Shown here one piece after another: positions 1-7,167 of a stretch of DNA of 17,472 nucleotides. The notes beneath the pieces were generated by a model. It had not been told where the DNA came from. It saw only the letters and a list, made by a program, of their open reading frames with translations, and did not search any database. The stretch comes from Candidatus Neoanaerotignum tabaqchaliae (lineage in GTDB: Bacteria; Bacillota; Clostridia; Lachnospirales; Anaerotignaceae): the NCBI GenBank assembly GCA_904420235.1, contig CAJFUS010000091.1:1-17472 (forward strand), written 5' to 3'. Position 1 is the stretch's first letter. Each line of letters begins with the position of its first letter. A program made the position numbers and the translations under genes.

Positions 1-3000
1 GCGTTAAAATAAAGAATTCCTGTGTAACGGGATATGGCGAGGGCCTTATAAAAGAAGCTCTTCTGGTTGACTTGGGATATATAGAGACGGTTGCCCACTA
101 TAAAGCGGCCGCGTTTTTCAGACCGGACGTAGATTTTATATTGGATATAGGCGGACAGGACATGAAATGCCTTAGAATTAAAGACGGCGTTATTGACAGC
201 GTGCTCTTAAACGAGGCCTGTTCGTCCGGATGCGGCTCGTTTATAGAAACATTTGCCAAATCCCTTAACTATTCGGTTCAGGATTTCGCTAAAATAGCAC
301 TTTTTGCCAAAAATCCTATTGATTTGGGCTCAAGATGTACTGTTTTTATGAACTCAAGAGTAAAACAGGCCCAAAAAGAAGGAGCTGAAGTTGGCGATAT
401 TTCAGCCGGCCTTGCATATTCGGTAATTAAAAACGCTCTTTTAAAGGTTATAAAAATATCGGACCCCAAGGCGCTTGGAAAAAGCATTGTTGTTCAGGGA
501 GGAACATTCTATAACGACGCCGTTTTAAGAAGCTTTGAGTTTATAAGCGAAAGAGAGGCCGTAAGACCGGATATAGCCGGAATAATGGGAGCCTTTGGCG
601 CCGGACTTATAGCCAGAGAAAAATATTCCGAGGGCTATGAGACAACTCTTATATCAAGAGAAGCAATGAACAATCTTGATATAAAAATAAATCACGCAAG
701 ATGCGGCGGCTGCACAAACAACTGCCTTCTTACAATAAACACATTTGACGGCGGAAGACGCTTTATAACCGGAAACCGCTGCGAAAAAGGCGAAGGAAAA
801 GCAACTTCAAATAATAATATACCGAATCTTTTTGAGTATAAGAAAAACAGACTCTTCAGCTATATACCTCTTGCTCCGGAAAAGGCCAAAAGAGGCGTTA
901 TAGGTATTCCAAGAGTTCTTAATATGTATGAAGATTATCCTTTCTGGCATACGTTTTTAACTAACTTAGGTTTTTCGGTTAAACTTTCGCCGTATTCTTC
1001 AAAGAAGGTGTATGAGGAAGGAATTGAGTCTATACCAAGTGAGTCCGCATGCTATCCGGCAAAACTTGTGCATGGACATATAGAACACCTTATAAGCGAC
1101 GGGGTTAAAACTATTTTTTATCCTTCGGTTGTTTATGAAAGACCGGATATAAAAAATGCCGATGAGTGTTATAACTGCCCTATTGTAGCATCATATTCCG
1201 AAAATATAAAAAATAACGTTGAGAACTTAAGGGAAAAGAACATAAAGTTTATGAACCCCTTTATATCATTTAAAAATAAAGAGGCTCTCGTTAACAGGCT
1301 TACGGAAATTTTTGCCGAGTTTGGCGTTACAAAATCTGAGGTTAAGGAGTCCCTTGAACTTGGCTGGGAGGAATGGACTAAATTCCGCGATGATATGCAC
1401 AAAAAAGGTACCGAGGCCCTTAAGTATATTGAGGAGAACCACATTACAGGTATAGTGCTTGGCGGAAGACCATACCACATTGACCCTGAGATAAATCATG
1501 GAATACCTGAGCTTATAACAAGTTTTGGCATAGCTGTGCTTACAGAGGACAGCGTGGCTTGGAGAGGCGAGCTTGAAAGACCTCTTGTTGTGCGAGACCA
1601 GTGGATGTATCATTCAAGGCTTTATGAAGCTGCGGCTTTTGTTAAAACAAGAAGCGATTTGGAGTATGTTCAGCTTAACTCTTTTGGCTGCGGACTTGAC
1701 GCCATTACAACCGATGAGGTTAAAGATATACTTAGCGCCGCGGGCAAGATATATACTACCCTTAAAATAGACGAGGTAAATAACCTTGGGGCGGCAAGAA
1801 TAAGGATACGCTCGCTTATAGCCGCCATAGAGGACAGAGCCGCCAGAAATGTTAAACCTCATAAAGGCGATGCTTCACTTAAAAGAAAAATATTCACAGA
1901 GGAAATGAAAAAAGATTATACGCTTTTATGTCCTCAAATGGCTCCTATACATTTTGACATTTTAAAAGAAGCTTTTGTTGCCAGCGGATATAAAATAGAT
2001 GTAATGCCGGCCATAGATAAAAGCTCAATAGACACAGGACTTAAATATGTAAACAATGACGCCTGTTATCCGGCCCTTATTGTTGTAGGACAGCTTATAA
2101 ATGGCCTTAAAAGCGGAAAATATGACATTAACAAAACAGCAGTGCTTATGTGCCAAACAGGCGGGGGCTGCCGCGCATCAAATTATATAGGTTTTATAAG
2201 AAAAGCACTTGAAAACGCCGGAATGGAAAATGTTCCAGTTATTTCCGTAAGCGCGGGAATTGAGAAAAATCCAGGTTGGAAATACTCGCTTCCTCTTGTA
2301 AAAAGAGCAATCCAGGCCTTTGTTTACGGCGATTTGTTTATGAGACTGCTTTATAAAGTACGCCCATATGAAAAGGTTCCCGGTTCCGCCAACGCCCTTT
2401 ATGAGAAATGGAACGAGAAGGTAAAACTTGACGTTCGTACCGGAAGGAATTTTAAAGCCAACATAAAAGCCATAGTTAGAGCCTTCGACAATTTGGAAAT
2501 TGTTGACGTTAAAAAGCCGAAAGTTGGCATTGTAGGCGAGATACTTGTTAAATTCCACCCAACGGCCAATAACGATTTGGTTGGACTTCTTGAAAAAGAG
2601 GGTGCCGAGGCTGTTGTTCCCGACCTTCTTGGTTTTGGACTTTACAGTGCTTATAACTCTGTTCAAAAGCATAAATACCTTGGAATGAAGGCAAGTGCCA
2701 GCTTCTTGGGCAAAACTGTTATAGCCCTTATTGAGCATTACAGAAAGCCTATGGTTGATGCGCTTAAGGAAAGCAAGCGCTTTACGGCCCCTGAGAGAAT
2801 AGAAAATCTTGGCAAATATGCCGAGCCTATCGTTTCGCTCTGCAACCAAACAGGCGAAGGCTGGTTCCTTACAGGTGAGGTAATAGAGCTTATGCACGAC
2901 GGAGTTGATAACGTAGTGTGCACACAGCCATTTGCATGCCTTCCGAACCATATAATAGGCAAAGGCGTAATTAAAGAAATAAAAAGGCATAATCCGTTAG

Positions 3001-3173
3001 CTAATATTGTTGCCGTAGATTATGACCCGGGTGCCAGCGAGGTTAACCAGCTTAACAGAATTAAGCTTATGCTTGAGGTTGCCCGCAAAAATCTTGAGAT
3101 TCAAACAAAAGAACCTAAGTATTCAAATGTAACAAGAGTTCCTATTGGAAGAACCGAAAGTGTGAACATATAA
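1..3173 (+). CDS. Multidomain acyl-CoA dehydratase activase-related protein (5' partial); candidate plasmalogen synthase PlsA type
   Basis: The frame is open from base 3, so the gene starts before the window; 1056 codons are visible. The first ~200 residues are the C-terminal part of an ASKHA/BcrAD-BadFG ATPase, the family that drives ATP-dependent electron transfer to 2-hydroxyacyl-CoA dehydratases. Seen are the DIGGQD phosphate loop (about 143-160) and the two Fe-S regions NEACSSGCGSF and SRCTVF. A linker with clustered cysteines (CGGCTNNC, about 706-725) follows, then two regions like DUF2229 and the dehydratase subunit family, with repeated cysteine motifs (SACYPAKLVHGH, NDACYPALIVVGQ, CQTGGGCRASNYIG) and a C-terminal VVCTQPFACLPNH. 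Full-length relatives are often about 1400 residues, so perhaps a quarter is missing. Known: proteins of this architecture (PlsA/PlsR) make plasmalogens in C. perfringens. Inference: a similar lipid role here, helped by the lipid genes downstream; an orphan dehydratase activase is the alternative. The family call is firm, the substrate is not. Confidence 0.85.
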   Translation, partial: VKIKNSCVTGYGEGLIKEALLVDLGYIETVAHYKAAAFFRPDVDFILDIGGQDMKCLRIKDGVIDSVLLNEACSSGCGSFIETFAKSLNYSVQDFAKIALFAKNPIDLGSRCTVFMNSRVKQAQKEGAEVGDISAGLAYSVIKNALLKVIKISDPKALGKSIVVQGGTFYNDAVLRSFEFISEREAVRPDIAGIMGAFGAGLIAREKYSEGYETTLISREAMNNLDIKINHARCGGCTNNCLLTINTFDGGRRFITGNRCEKGEGKATSNNNIPNLFEYKKNRLFSYIPLAPEKAKRGVIGIPRVLNMYEDYPFWHTFLTNLGFSVKLSPYSSKKVYEEGIESIPSESACYPAKLVHGHIEHLISDGVKTIFYPSVVYERPDIKNADECYNCPIVASYSENIKNNVENLREKNIKFMNPFISFKNKEALVNRLTEIFAEFGVTKSEVKESLELGWEEWTKFRDDMHKKGTEALKYIEENHITGIVLGGRPYHIDPEINHGIPELITSFGIAVLTEDSVAWRGELERPLVVRDQWMYHSRLYEAAAFVKTRSDLEYVQLNSFGCGLDAITTDEVKDILSAAGKIYTTLKIDEVNNLGAARIRIRSLIAAIEDRAARNVKPHKGDASLKRKIFTEEMKKDYTLLCPQMAPIHFDILKEAFVASGYKIDVMPAIDKSSIDTGLKYVNNDACYPALIVVGQLINGLKSGKYDINKTAVLMCQTGGGCRASNYIGFIRKALENAGMENVPVISVSAGIEKNPGWKYSLPLVKRAIQAFVYGDLFMRLLYKVRPYEKVPGSANALYEKWNEKVKLDVRTGRNFKANIKAIVRAFDNLEIVDVKKPKVGIVGEILVKFHPTANNDLVGLLEKEGAEAVVPDLLGFGLYSAYNSVQKHKYLGMKASASFLGKTVIALIEHYRKPMVDALKESKRFTAPERIENLGKYAEPIVSLCNQTGEGWFLTGEVIELMHDGVDNVVCTQPFACLPNHIIGKGVIKEIKRHNPLANIVAVDYDPGASEVNQLNRIKLMLEVARKNLEIQTKEPKYSNVTRVPIGRTESVNI

Positions 3174-3184
3174 AAATTAAAAAC

Positions 3185-3216
3185 GCCGTACTGAATAATC
3201 AGTGCGGCAGTCTATT
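3185..3216 (+). terminator. Intrinsic terminator of the activase gene
   Basis: A 10-bp stem with one G-U pair (3185-3194 with 3199-3208) and a 4-base loop starts 11 bases after the stop codon. It is followed by a short broken T-run (tctatttt). Position fits; the T-run is weak. Confidence 0.55.
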
Positions 3217-3370
3217 TTGCAGATAATAAGAGCTAATTTATAACAAGGCTATGCTTTCAATGTAAAATTTGTTTATCCGGATACAATCATTCCATATATT
3301 GTTAAACTAAGATGAATATTGAGGTTTGAGTTTATCAGATAAATTGAATCTGTTTTGTTTAGGAAAAATA

Positions 3371-3401
3371 AAAAGCCCGACACTTGAAGTGTTGGGCTTT
3401 T
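3371..3401 (-). terminator. Terminator between the convergent activase and membrane-protein genes
   Basis: A 14-bp stem (3371-3384 with 3388-3401, one G-U pair, 3-base loop) lies 3 bases past the stop of the minus-strand gene. Read on the minus strand it ends in a T-rich tail (TTTTTATTTTT). The A/T arms also give it T-runs on the plus strand, so it probably works both ways. Confidence 0.8.
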
Positions 3402-3404
3402 AAA

Positions 3405-3863
3405 TTACGATCTTTGTTTATCCTGCTGTTTTCTAAGCCAAAGCGATACCTTTTGGCCGAACGTCTTTTTCTTTTTATCTTCCAAATTAAGGCCTACTAT
3501 TCTTGATATATATATGCCGGCAAGTTCAACCTTTACGGTTTTTTTAACAACAAGGGCGTCATATATGGTTTTGTCGCACATAAGAGTTGTTATTTGAGGG
3601 CCAACCTTAGCCTTTACTATGGGCATTTTGCGCATATGCGCGGTTTTTGGAAGCTTTTCATATATCATTTTAGGCAGGTTTTGAGGCGTTGGTTTTTCAT
3701 ACTTTTTATCTATAACAAATATTGGCGTTATGGTTTTATATTGATTTATAAACGCCTGGGCCTCAAGATTTTTAGCATAATTCTTTTTGCCAAAGTGGTA
3801 CATAACAGCAAGAACTATAACAACAACTACCGCTATTATTATAACAATGTCGCCAAACTGCAT
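3405..3863 (-). CDS. Small membrane-anchored protein of unknown function
   Basis: A 152-residue protein with one N-terminal membrane segment (about residues 4-24, nearly all I/V/A), then a basic soluble region of about 125 residues ending in a Lys/Arg-rich tail. With so short an N-terminus and positive charges after the segment, the bulk is predicted to be cytoplasmic. I do not recognise the family; the middle (about 40-130) looks like one compact domain with no obvious catalytic motif. The start is firm: an AGGAGGA site (3871-3877) is 7 bases from the ATG. A promoter with an extended -10 lies just upstream, and a strong terminator follows the stop, so this is a single-gene unit, divergent from the cardiolipin synthase. 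Confidence 0.75.
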   Translation of the reverse strand: MQFGDIVIIIAVVVVIVLAVMYHFGKKNYAKNLEAQAFINQYKTITPIFVIDKKYEKPTPQNLPKMIYEKLPKTAHMRKMPIVKAKVGPQITTLMCDKTIYDALVVKKTVKVELAGIYISRIVGLNLEDKKKKTFGQKVSLWLRKQQDKQRS

Positions 3864-3896
3864 TTGACTTTCCTCCTTAAAAGTAACTTGTATATA

Positions 3897-3925
3897 ATTT
3901 TATCATATAATCCCGATTATTGAAA
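3897..3925 (-). promoter_or_regulatory. Sigma-A-type promoter for the small membrane protein
   Basis: On the minus strand TTTCAA (3920-3925), a 17-base spacer and TAAAAT (3897-3902) with an upstream TG (extended -10) place the transcript start near 3890, giving a leader of about 27 bases that includes the ribosome binding site. The -35 match is weak. Confidence 0.5.
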
Positions 3926-4022
3926 TAGTAATTTTCAAAAGACAGTTAAAAAATGCAGATATATAATTATGTTTTCGTTTATTAATTTTTACGGTTTTAT
4001 GTGGAACGGCGCTTAATGTTTA

Positions 4023-4031
4023 TGATATACT
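4023..4031 (+). promoter_or_regulatory. Extended -10 promoter for cls
   Basis: TGATATACT is an extended -10 (TG, one base, TATACT at 4026-4031). No good -35 lies 16-18 bases upstream. A start near 4038 leaves a leader of about 27 bases. It lies back to back with the promoter of the minus-strand gene, about 120 bp apart. Confidence 0.45.
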
Positions 4032-4064
4032 AATAAATATTATTTAATTTATACGGGAGGTTTA

Positions 4065-5531
4065 ATGGTGGTTACACTTAATATAATACTTTCAATTATC
4101 ACCTTTGTTTTTGTGCTTAACGTTGTGTTGGCCGCCGCTGTAGTATTTTTTGAGCGCAGAAGCCCTTCCAGTACCTGGGCATGGATTTTTGTTTTATTTT
4201 TTGTACCCGTTATAGGATTTTTTGTGTATCTTATATTCGGCAGAAATACCGGAAGGCAGAAAGCCTTCGGTCCGAAGGCCGAAAAAGACCGGCAAACTCT
4301 TTTTAATTATGTTAAAAATCATGACGAACTAAGTCTTGAGGTTGAGAAACAGCTTTTCAGCAACGACGGTATAAAGCTTGAAAGAACATACAGACATATG
4401 CTTGATTTTGCCACCCTTAATATAAACAGCGGAAGCTGGCTTACCTATGATAATAAAATGACAAGATATATAGACGGAAATGATAAATTTGAGGCGCTTA
4501 TTGAAGATATAAAAAATGCCGAAAAATTTATACACATGGAATATTATATATTCCGTCCGGATAATCTTGGAAAACGCATTGTGTATGAACTTGCTAAAAA
4601 AGCCTCACAAGGCGTAGAGGTAAGGCTTATGTATGACTTTATGGGGAATATATTAAACCCAAAGCAGTTTTTTAAACCTATAAGAGAAGCTGGAGGGAGT
4701 GTTGTTGCCTTTACGCCGCCATTTTTTATAAGGCTTAATTACAGAAATCACCGAAAAATAGCCGTTATAGATGGAAAAGTTGGCTATGTGGGCGGGCTTA
4801 ATATAGGCGACGAGTACCTTGGCAAAGTAAAGCGTTTTGGCAACTGGCGCGATACCCACGCAAGATTTGAGGGGGATATAGTGGACCAGCTTCAGATACG
4901 TTTTATGATGGACTGGAATTTTTGTTCAGAGGATAAGTTTTGTGTTAACGATTTCTATTATCCTGAAAAGCATGTTAAAAACAGGCTTCCAGCTCAGATT
5001 GTATGCAGCGGTCCAGATACTCAGTGGCGGAATGTTAAAAACAGCTATTTTAAAATGATAAATGAGGCCGAAAAAAACATATATATAGAAACACCATATT
5101 TTGCCCCTGACGACGGTATACTTGAGGCCCTTAAGGTGGCCGCCCTTTCGGGCATAGACGTAAGAATTATAATACCGGCAAACCCCGACCACTTTTTTGT
5201 TTACTGGGCCAGCATGTCATACCTTGGGGAGCTTTTGGAAGCCGGAGTTAAATGCTATCAGTATCAAAATGGATTTATACACAGCAAAACAGTGTTTGTT
5301 GACGGCATAGCCGCCACAATAGGCACTGCAAACATGGATATAAGAAGTTTTGGACTTAATTTCGAGGTTAACTCTTTTATATTTGATGAAGACACTACAA
5401 AATTTCTTGAAAACGACTTTTTAAACGACCTTAATCAGTGCGATGAAATTACTTATGACTGGTATCAAAAACGTGGCAAACTATTTAAGTTTAGAGAGGC
5501 AGTGTCAAGGCTTATTTCACCAATGCTTTAA
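4065..5531 (+). CDS. cls: Cardiolipin synthase (phospholipase D family)
   Basis: Cardiolipin synthase joins two phosphatidylglycerol molecules into cardiolipin and glycerol at the cytoplasmic membrane. The 488-residue length is typical. Two N-terminal membrane segments (about 5-27 and 36-57) precede two PLD domains, each with an intact HxKxxxxD motif: His229 (NHRKIAVID, followed by GGLNIGDEY) and His406 (HSKTVFVD, followed by GTANMDIRSF). These paired HKD motifs are the catalytic site. The GGGAGG site (4055-4060) is only 4 bases from the ATG at 4065; GTG at 4068 would have better spacing and removes one residue, so the start is uncertain by one codon. The thioesterase gene begins 24 bases after the stop, so the two are probably co-transcribed. 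I see no missing key residue. Confidence 0.93.
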   Translation: MVVTLNIILSIITFVFVLNVVLAAAVVFFERRSPSSTWAWIFVLFFVPVIGFFVYLIFGRNTGRQKAFGPKAEKDRQTLFNYVKNHDELSLEVEKQLFSNDGIKLERTYRHMLDFATLNINSGSWLTYDNKMTRYIDGNDKFEALIEDIKNAEKFIHMEYYIFRPDNLGKRIVYELAKKASQGVEVRLMYDFMGNILNPKQFFKPIREAGGSVVAFTPPFFIRLNYRNHRKIAVIDGKVGYVGGLNIGDEYLGKVKRFGNWRDTHARFEGDIVDQLQIRFMMDWNFCSEDKFCVNDFYYPEKHVKNRLPAQIVCSGPDTQWRNVKNSYFKMINEAEKNIYIETPYFAPDDGILEALKVAALSGIDVRIIIPANPDHFFVYWASMSYLGELLEAGVKCYQYQNGFIHSKTVFVDGIAATIGTANMDIRSFGLNFEVNSFIFDEDTTKFLENDFLNDLNQCDEITYDWYQKRGKLFKFREAVSRLISPML

Positions 5532-5555
5532 TTTCGCGAAAGGAGAATTATAGTT

Positions 5556-6302
5556 TTGGATTATAAATTTACAAAAGAAATAATAGTTCCTTATTTTGCG
5601 GTAAATGCGGATACGCATATTAGAATACCGTCCCTTACGGCGTTTTTGCAGGATATGGCCATAGAGCATTCCAACTCTGCGGGATATACAATAAAAAAGC
5701 TTATGGATATGAAAAAAGGATGGGTTATAACAAATTGGCATATAATAATAGATTCTTTGCCAAAGCTGGGCGACAAAGTTACTTTAAAAACGTGGTCCTC
5801 AAAATTTCGCAGGTTTCAAGCTGACAGAGGATATACAGTGGAAAACGAAAAGGGCTTTATTTCTGTTAGAGCTATGACAAGATGGGTGTTTATGGATTTA
5901 GAAAGCCGTTCTCCGTCTAATGTGCCAGAAAGTATGCCGGAGGACTATAAAACAGGCGCGTCTGCATGCATAGAAAACGAGAAATACCGTATGAGTAAAA
6001 TTGACGACGCGGAGTTTTTATATGACTATGAATTTTGTGTTATGAGAGGACAGACTGACACAAACGGACATACCAATAATACCCAATATATTGAATGGGC
6101 CATTGATATGGTTCCAGACGATATATATAACAATTTGGCATGTAAAGATTTAAAAGTGGCTTACAGAAAGGAAAGCCGCAGAGGGGACAAAATAATTGCG
6201 AAAACATATAAAAAGCTTGTTGATAATGGGGTTGATATTATAACGGTTATGACAAACCATGATAACGTTGCGCTGTGTCAAACAGAAAGCCTTTGGGCTT
6301 AA
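5556..6302 (+). CDS. Acyl-ACP thioesterase (FatA/FatB-like, PF01643)
   Basis: This enzyme hydrolyses acyl-ACP and releases free fatty acid from fatty acid synthesis in the cytoplasm. The 248-residue protein has the expected two hotdog halves. The first holds the DMAIEHSNSAGYT helix and the WxI strand region (VITNWHIII); the second holds the active-site segment with Asp168, Asn170, His172 and Asn174-Asn175 (DTNGHTNNTQYIEW), matching the catalytic Asn/His motif of plant and bacterial acyl-ACP thioesterases. The start is TTG at 5556, with an AGGAG site (5541-5545) 10 bases upstream; no in-frame ATG sits near it. It follows cls by 24 bases in one operon. Its last 56 bases overlap the 3' end of the convergent YhhN-like gene. 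Family sure; chain-length preference unknown. Confidence 0.9.
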   Translation: MDYKFTKEIIVPYFAVNADTHIRIPSLTAFLQDMAIEHSNSAGYTIKKLMDMKKGWVITNWHIIIDSLPKLGDKVTLKTWSSKFRRFQADRGYTVENEKGFISVRAMTRWVFMDLESRSPSNVPESMPEDYKTGASACIENEKYRMSKIDDAEFLYDYEFCVMRGQTDTNGHTNNTQYIEWAIDMVPDDIYNNLACKDLKVAYRKESRRGDKIIAKTYKKLVDNGVDIITVMTNHDNVALCQTESLWA

Positions 6303-6882
6303 ATGAAGATGATATTATCATAAGATGCGAAGCGCCATATAAAAGCCATATAACCGAGCATATGGTTCTGTTGGGACTTATATAATTAAAAGCGACTGCC
6401 GCATCGCAAAGGGCAAAAAGAGAAAAACCAATAATAAGTCCTTTGTTTTTAAGGCTTAGCACAATTAAAAAATTTATATAAAAACAAAGAGCATATATAA
6501 TATAAACTGACGGTATATATGTTTTGTTGACGTATGAAACTATTGTTATTATAAAAAATGGCAAAAAACGAAGCCATGCTTTTTGAGTGTGTCTTAATAT
6601 AAAAATAATCATTGCGGCGATAAAAAACATTACGCCTGTTTCATATTCATTGGTAAACAAAAGGCAATAGTCGGCGGGAAGTATTATAAGCTCTGACAGG
6701 GCTAAATAGAAATCTTTTTTTGAGTACAGACATATAAAACATATATACAGTACAAATGTGTATTTTAAATAGTCGGCATAAATAACCGGCTTGAATATAT
6801 CGGCAAACACAAATATGAAATACATGCTTAAACATAATAGCGTTTGCTTTTTTGAGACATCATCAAAAACGGCGTTAATCAT
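6247..6882 (-). CDS. Multi-pass membrane protein, probable YhhN/TMEM86 (lysoplasmalogenase-like) family
   Basis: A 211-residue protein with about seven or eight hydrophobic segments. Length and overall pattern suit the YhhN family, in particular the C-terminal pair of helices (GFSLFALCDAAVAFNY, then VIWLLYGASHLMI) with an acidic residue inside a helix, and an earlier acidic residue in ILPADYCLLF. Members with known activity cleave the vinyl-ether bond of lysoplasmalogens. The assignment is by pattern only; an unrelated polytopic protein is possible. The ATG has an AAAGGA site 8 bases upstream, but both lie inside a strong inverted repeat (6877-6913), which is unusual. The gene converges on the thioesterase gene and overlaps it by 56 bases, so its last 18 codons are antisense to that gene's end. 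No minus-strand terminator was seen after the stop. Confidence 0.6.
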   Translation of the reverse strand: MINAVFDDVSKKQTLLCLSMYFIFVFADIFKPVIYADYLKYTFVLYICFICLYSKKDFYLALSELIILPADYCLLFTNEYETGVMFFIAAMIIFILRHTQKAWLRFLPFFIITIVSYVNKTYIPSVYIIYALCFYINFLIVLSLKNKGLIIGFSLFALCDAAVAFNYISPNRTICSVIWLLYGASHLMIISSSFKPKGFLFDTAQRYHGLS

Positions 6883-6929
6883 AAAACCAGTCCTTTCTGC
6901 TGGTTTTATGATTGCCCGTTTGTTTTTTT
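6867..6929 (+). terminator. Large hairpin plus T-run: plus-strand terminator lying on the start of the YhhN-like gene
   Basis: The core is a perfect 14-bp inverted repeat (6877-6890 AATCATAAAACCAG with 6900-6913) and a 9-base loop. It can be lengthened by AAACGG (6867-6872) pairing with CCGTTT (6916-6921) through two 1-base bulges. On the plus strand it is followed by seven Ts (6923-6929), a good intrinsic terminator and the only clear one after cls and the thioesterase. On the minus strand the same hairpin holds the ribosome binding site in its loop and the ATG in its stem. Confidence 0.7.
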
Positions 6930-6984
6930 ATATTCAAAATGTAAATATGTAGTGATTTATGGTTATTAAAAATATTTTTTAAAG

Positions 6985-7034
6985 AAATAAAAAATTCCCT
7001 GCCGTTTAGAAAATAAAAATTTTCCGGCAGGGAA
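6985..7034 (-). terminator. Intrinsic terminator of malQ
   Basis: A perfect 10-bp GC-rich stem (6995-7004 with 7025-7034) encloses a second 6-bp stem (7009-7014 with 7019-7024). On the minus strand it is followed directly by a T-rich tail (TTTTTATTTCTTT). It lies about 130 bases after the malQ stop; the sequence between is AT-rich with no gene seen. Confidence 0.8.
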
Positions 7035-7167
7035 ATATCCAATTTAAAGAAACAAAGTATTTAATTTTTGTTCCCACATTTTGACTTAAAATTTGTAAAA
7101 AAATTGATGTAAAACAATTAAATATTTGCTTTATACTGTAACAATCCTCAAAAGATTATATTAAAAC

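Noticed and set aside
2178..2990. Long open frame on the minus strand (270 codons)
   Set aside because: It lies fully antisense to the activase gene, whose motifs are clear there; the antisense product has no ribosome binding site or recognisable motif and is Cys/Phe-rich as expected from reverse reading.
3274..3343. Two short palindromes (TATCCGGATA at 3274-3283 and TTTATCAGATAAA at 3331-3343)
   Set aside because: They lie between converging genes where no promoter is expected, are short and differ at the centre; chance in AT-rich DNA explains them.
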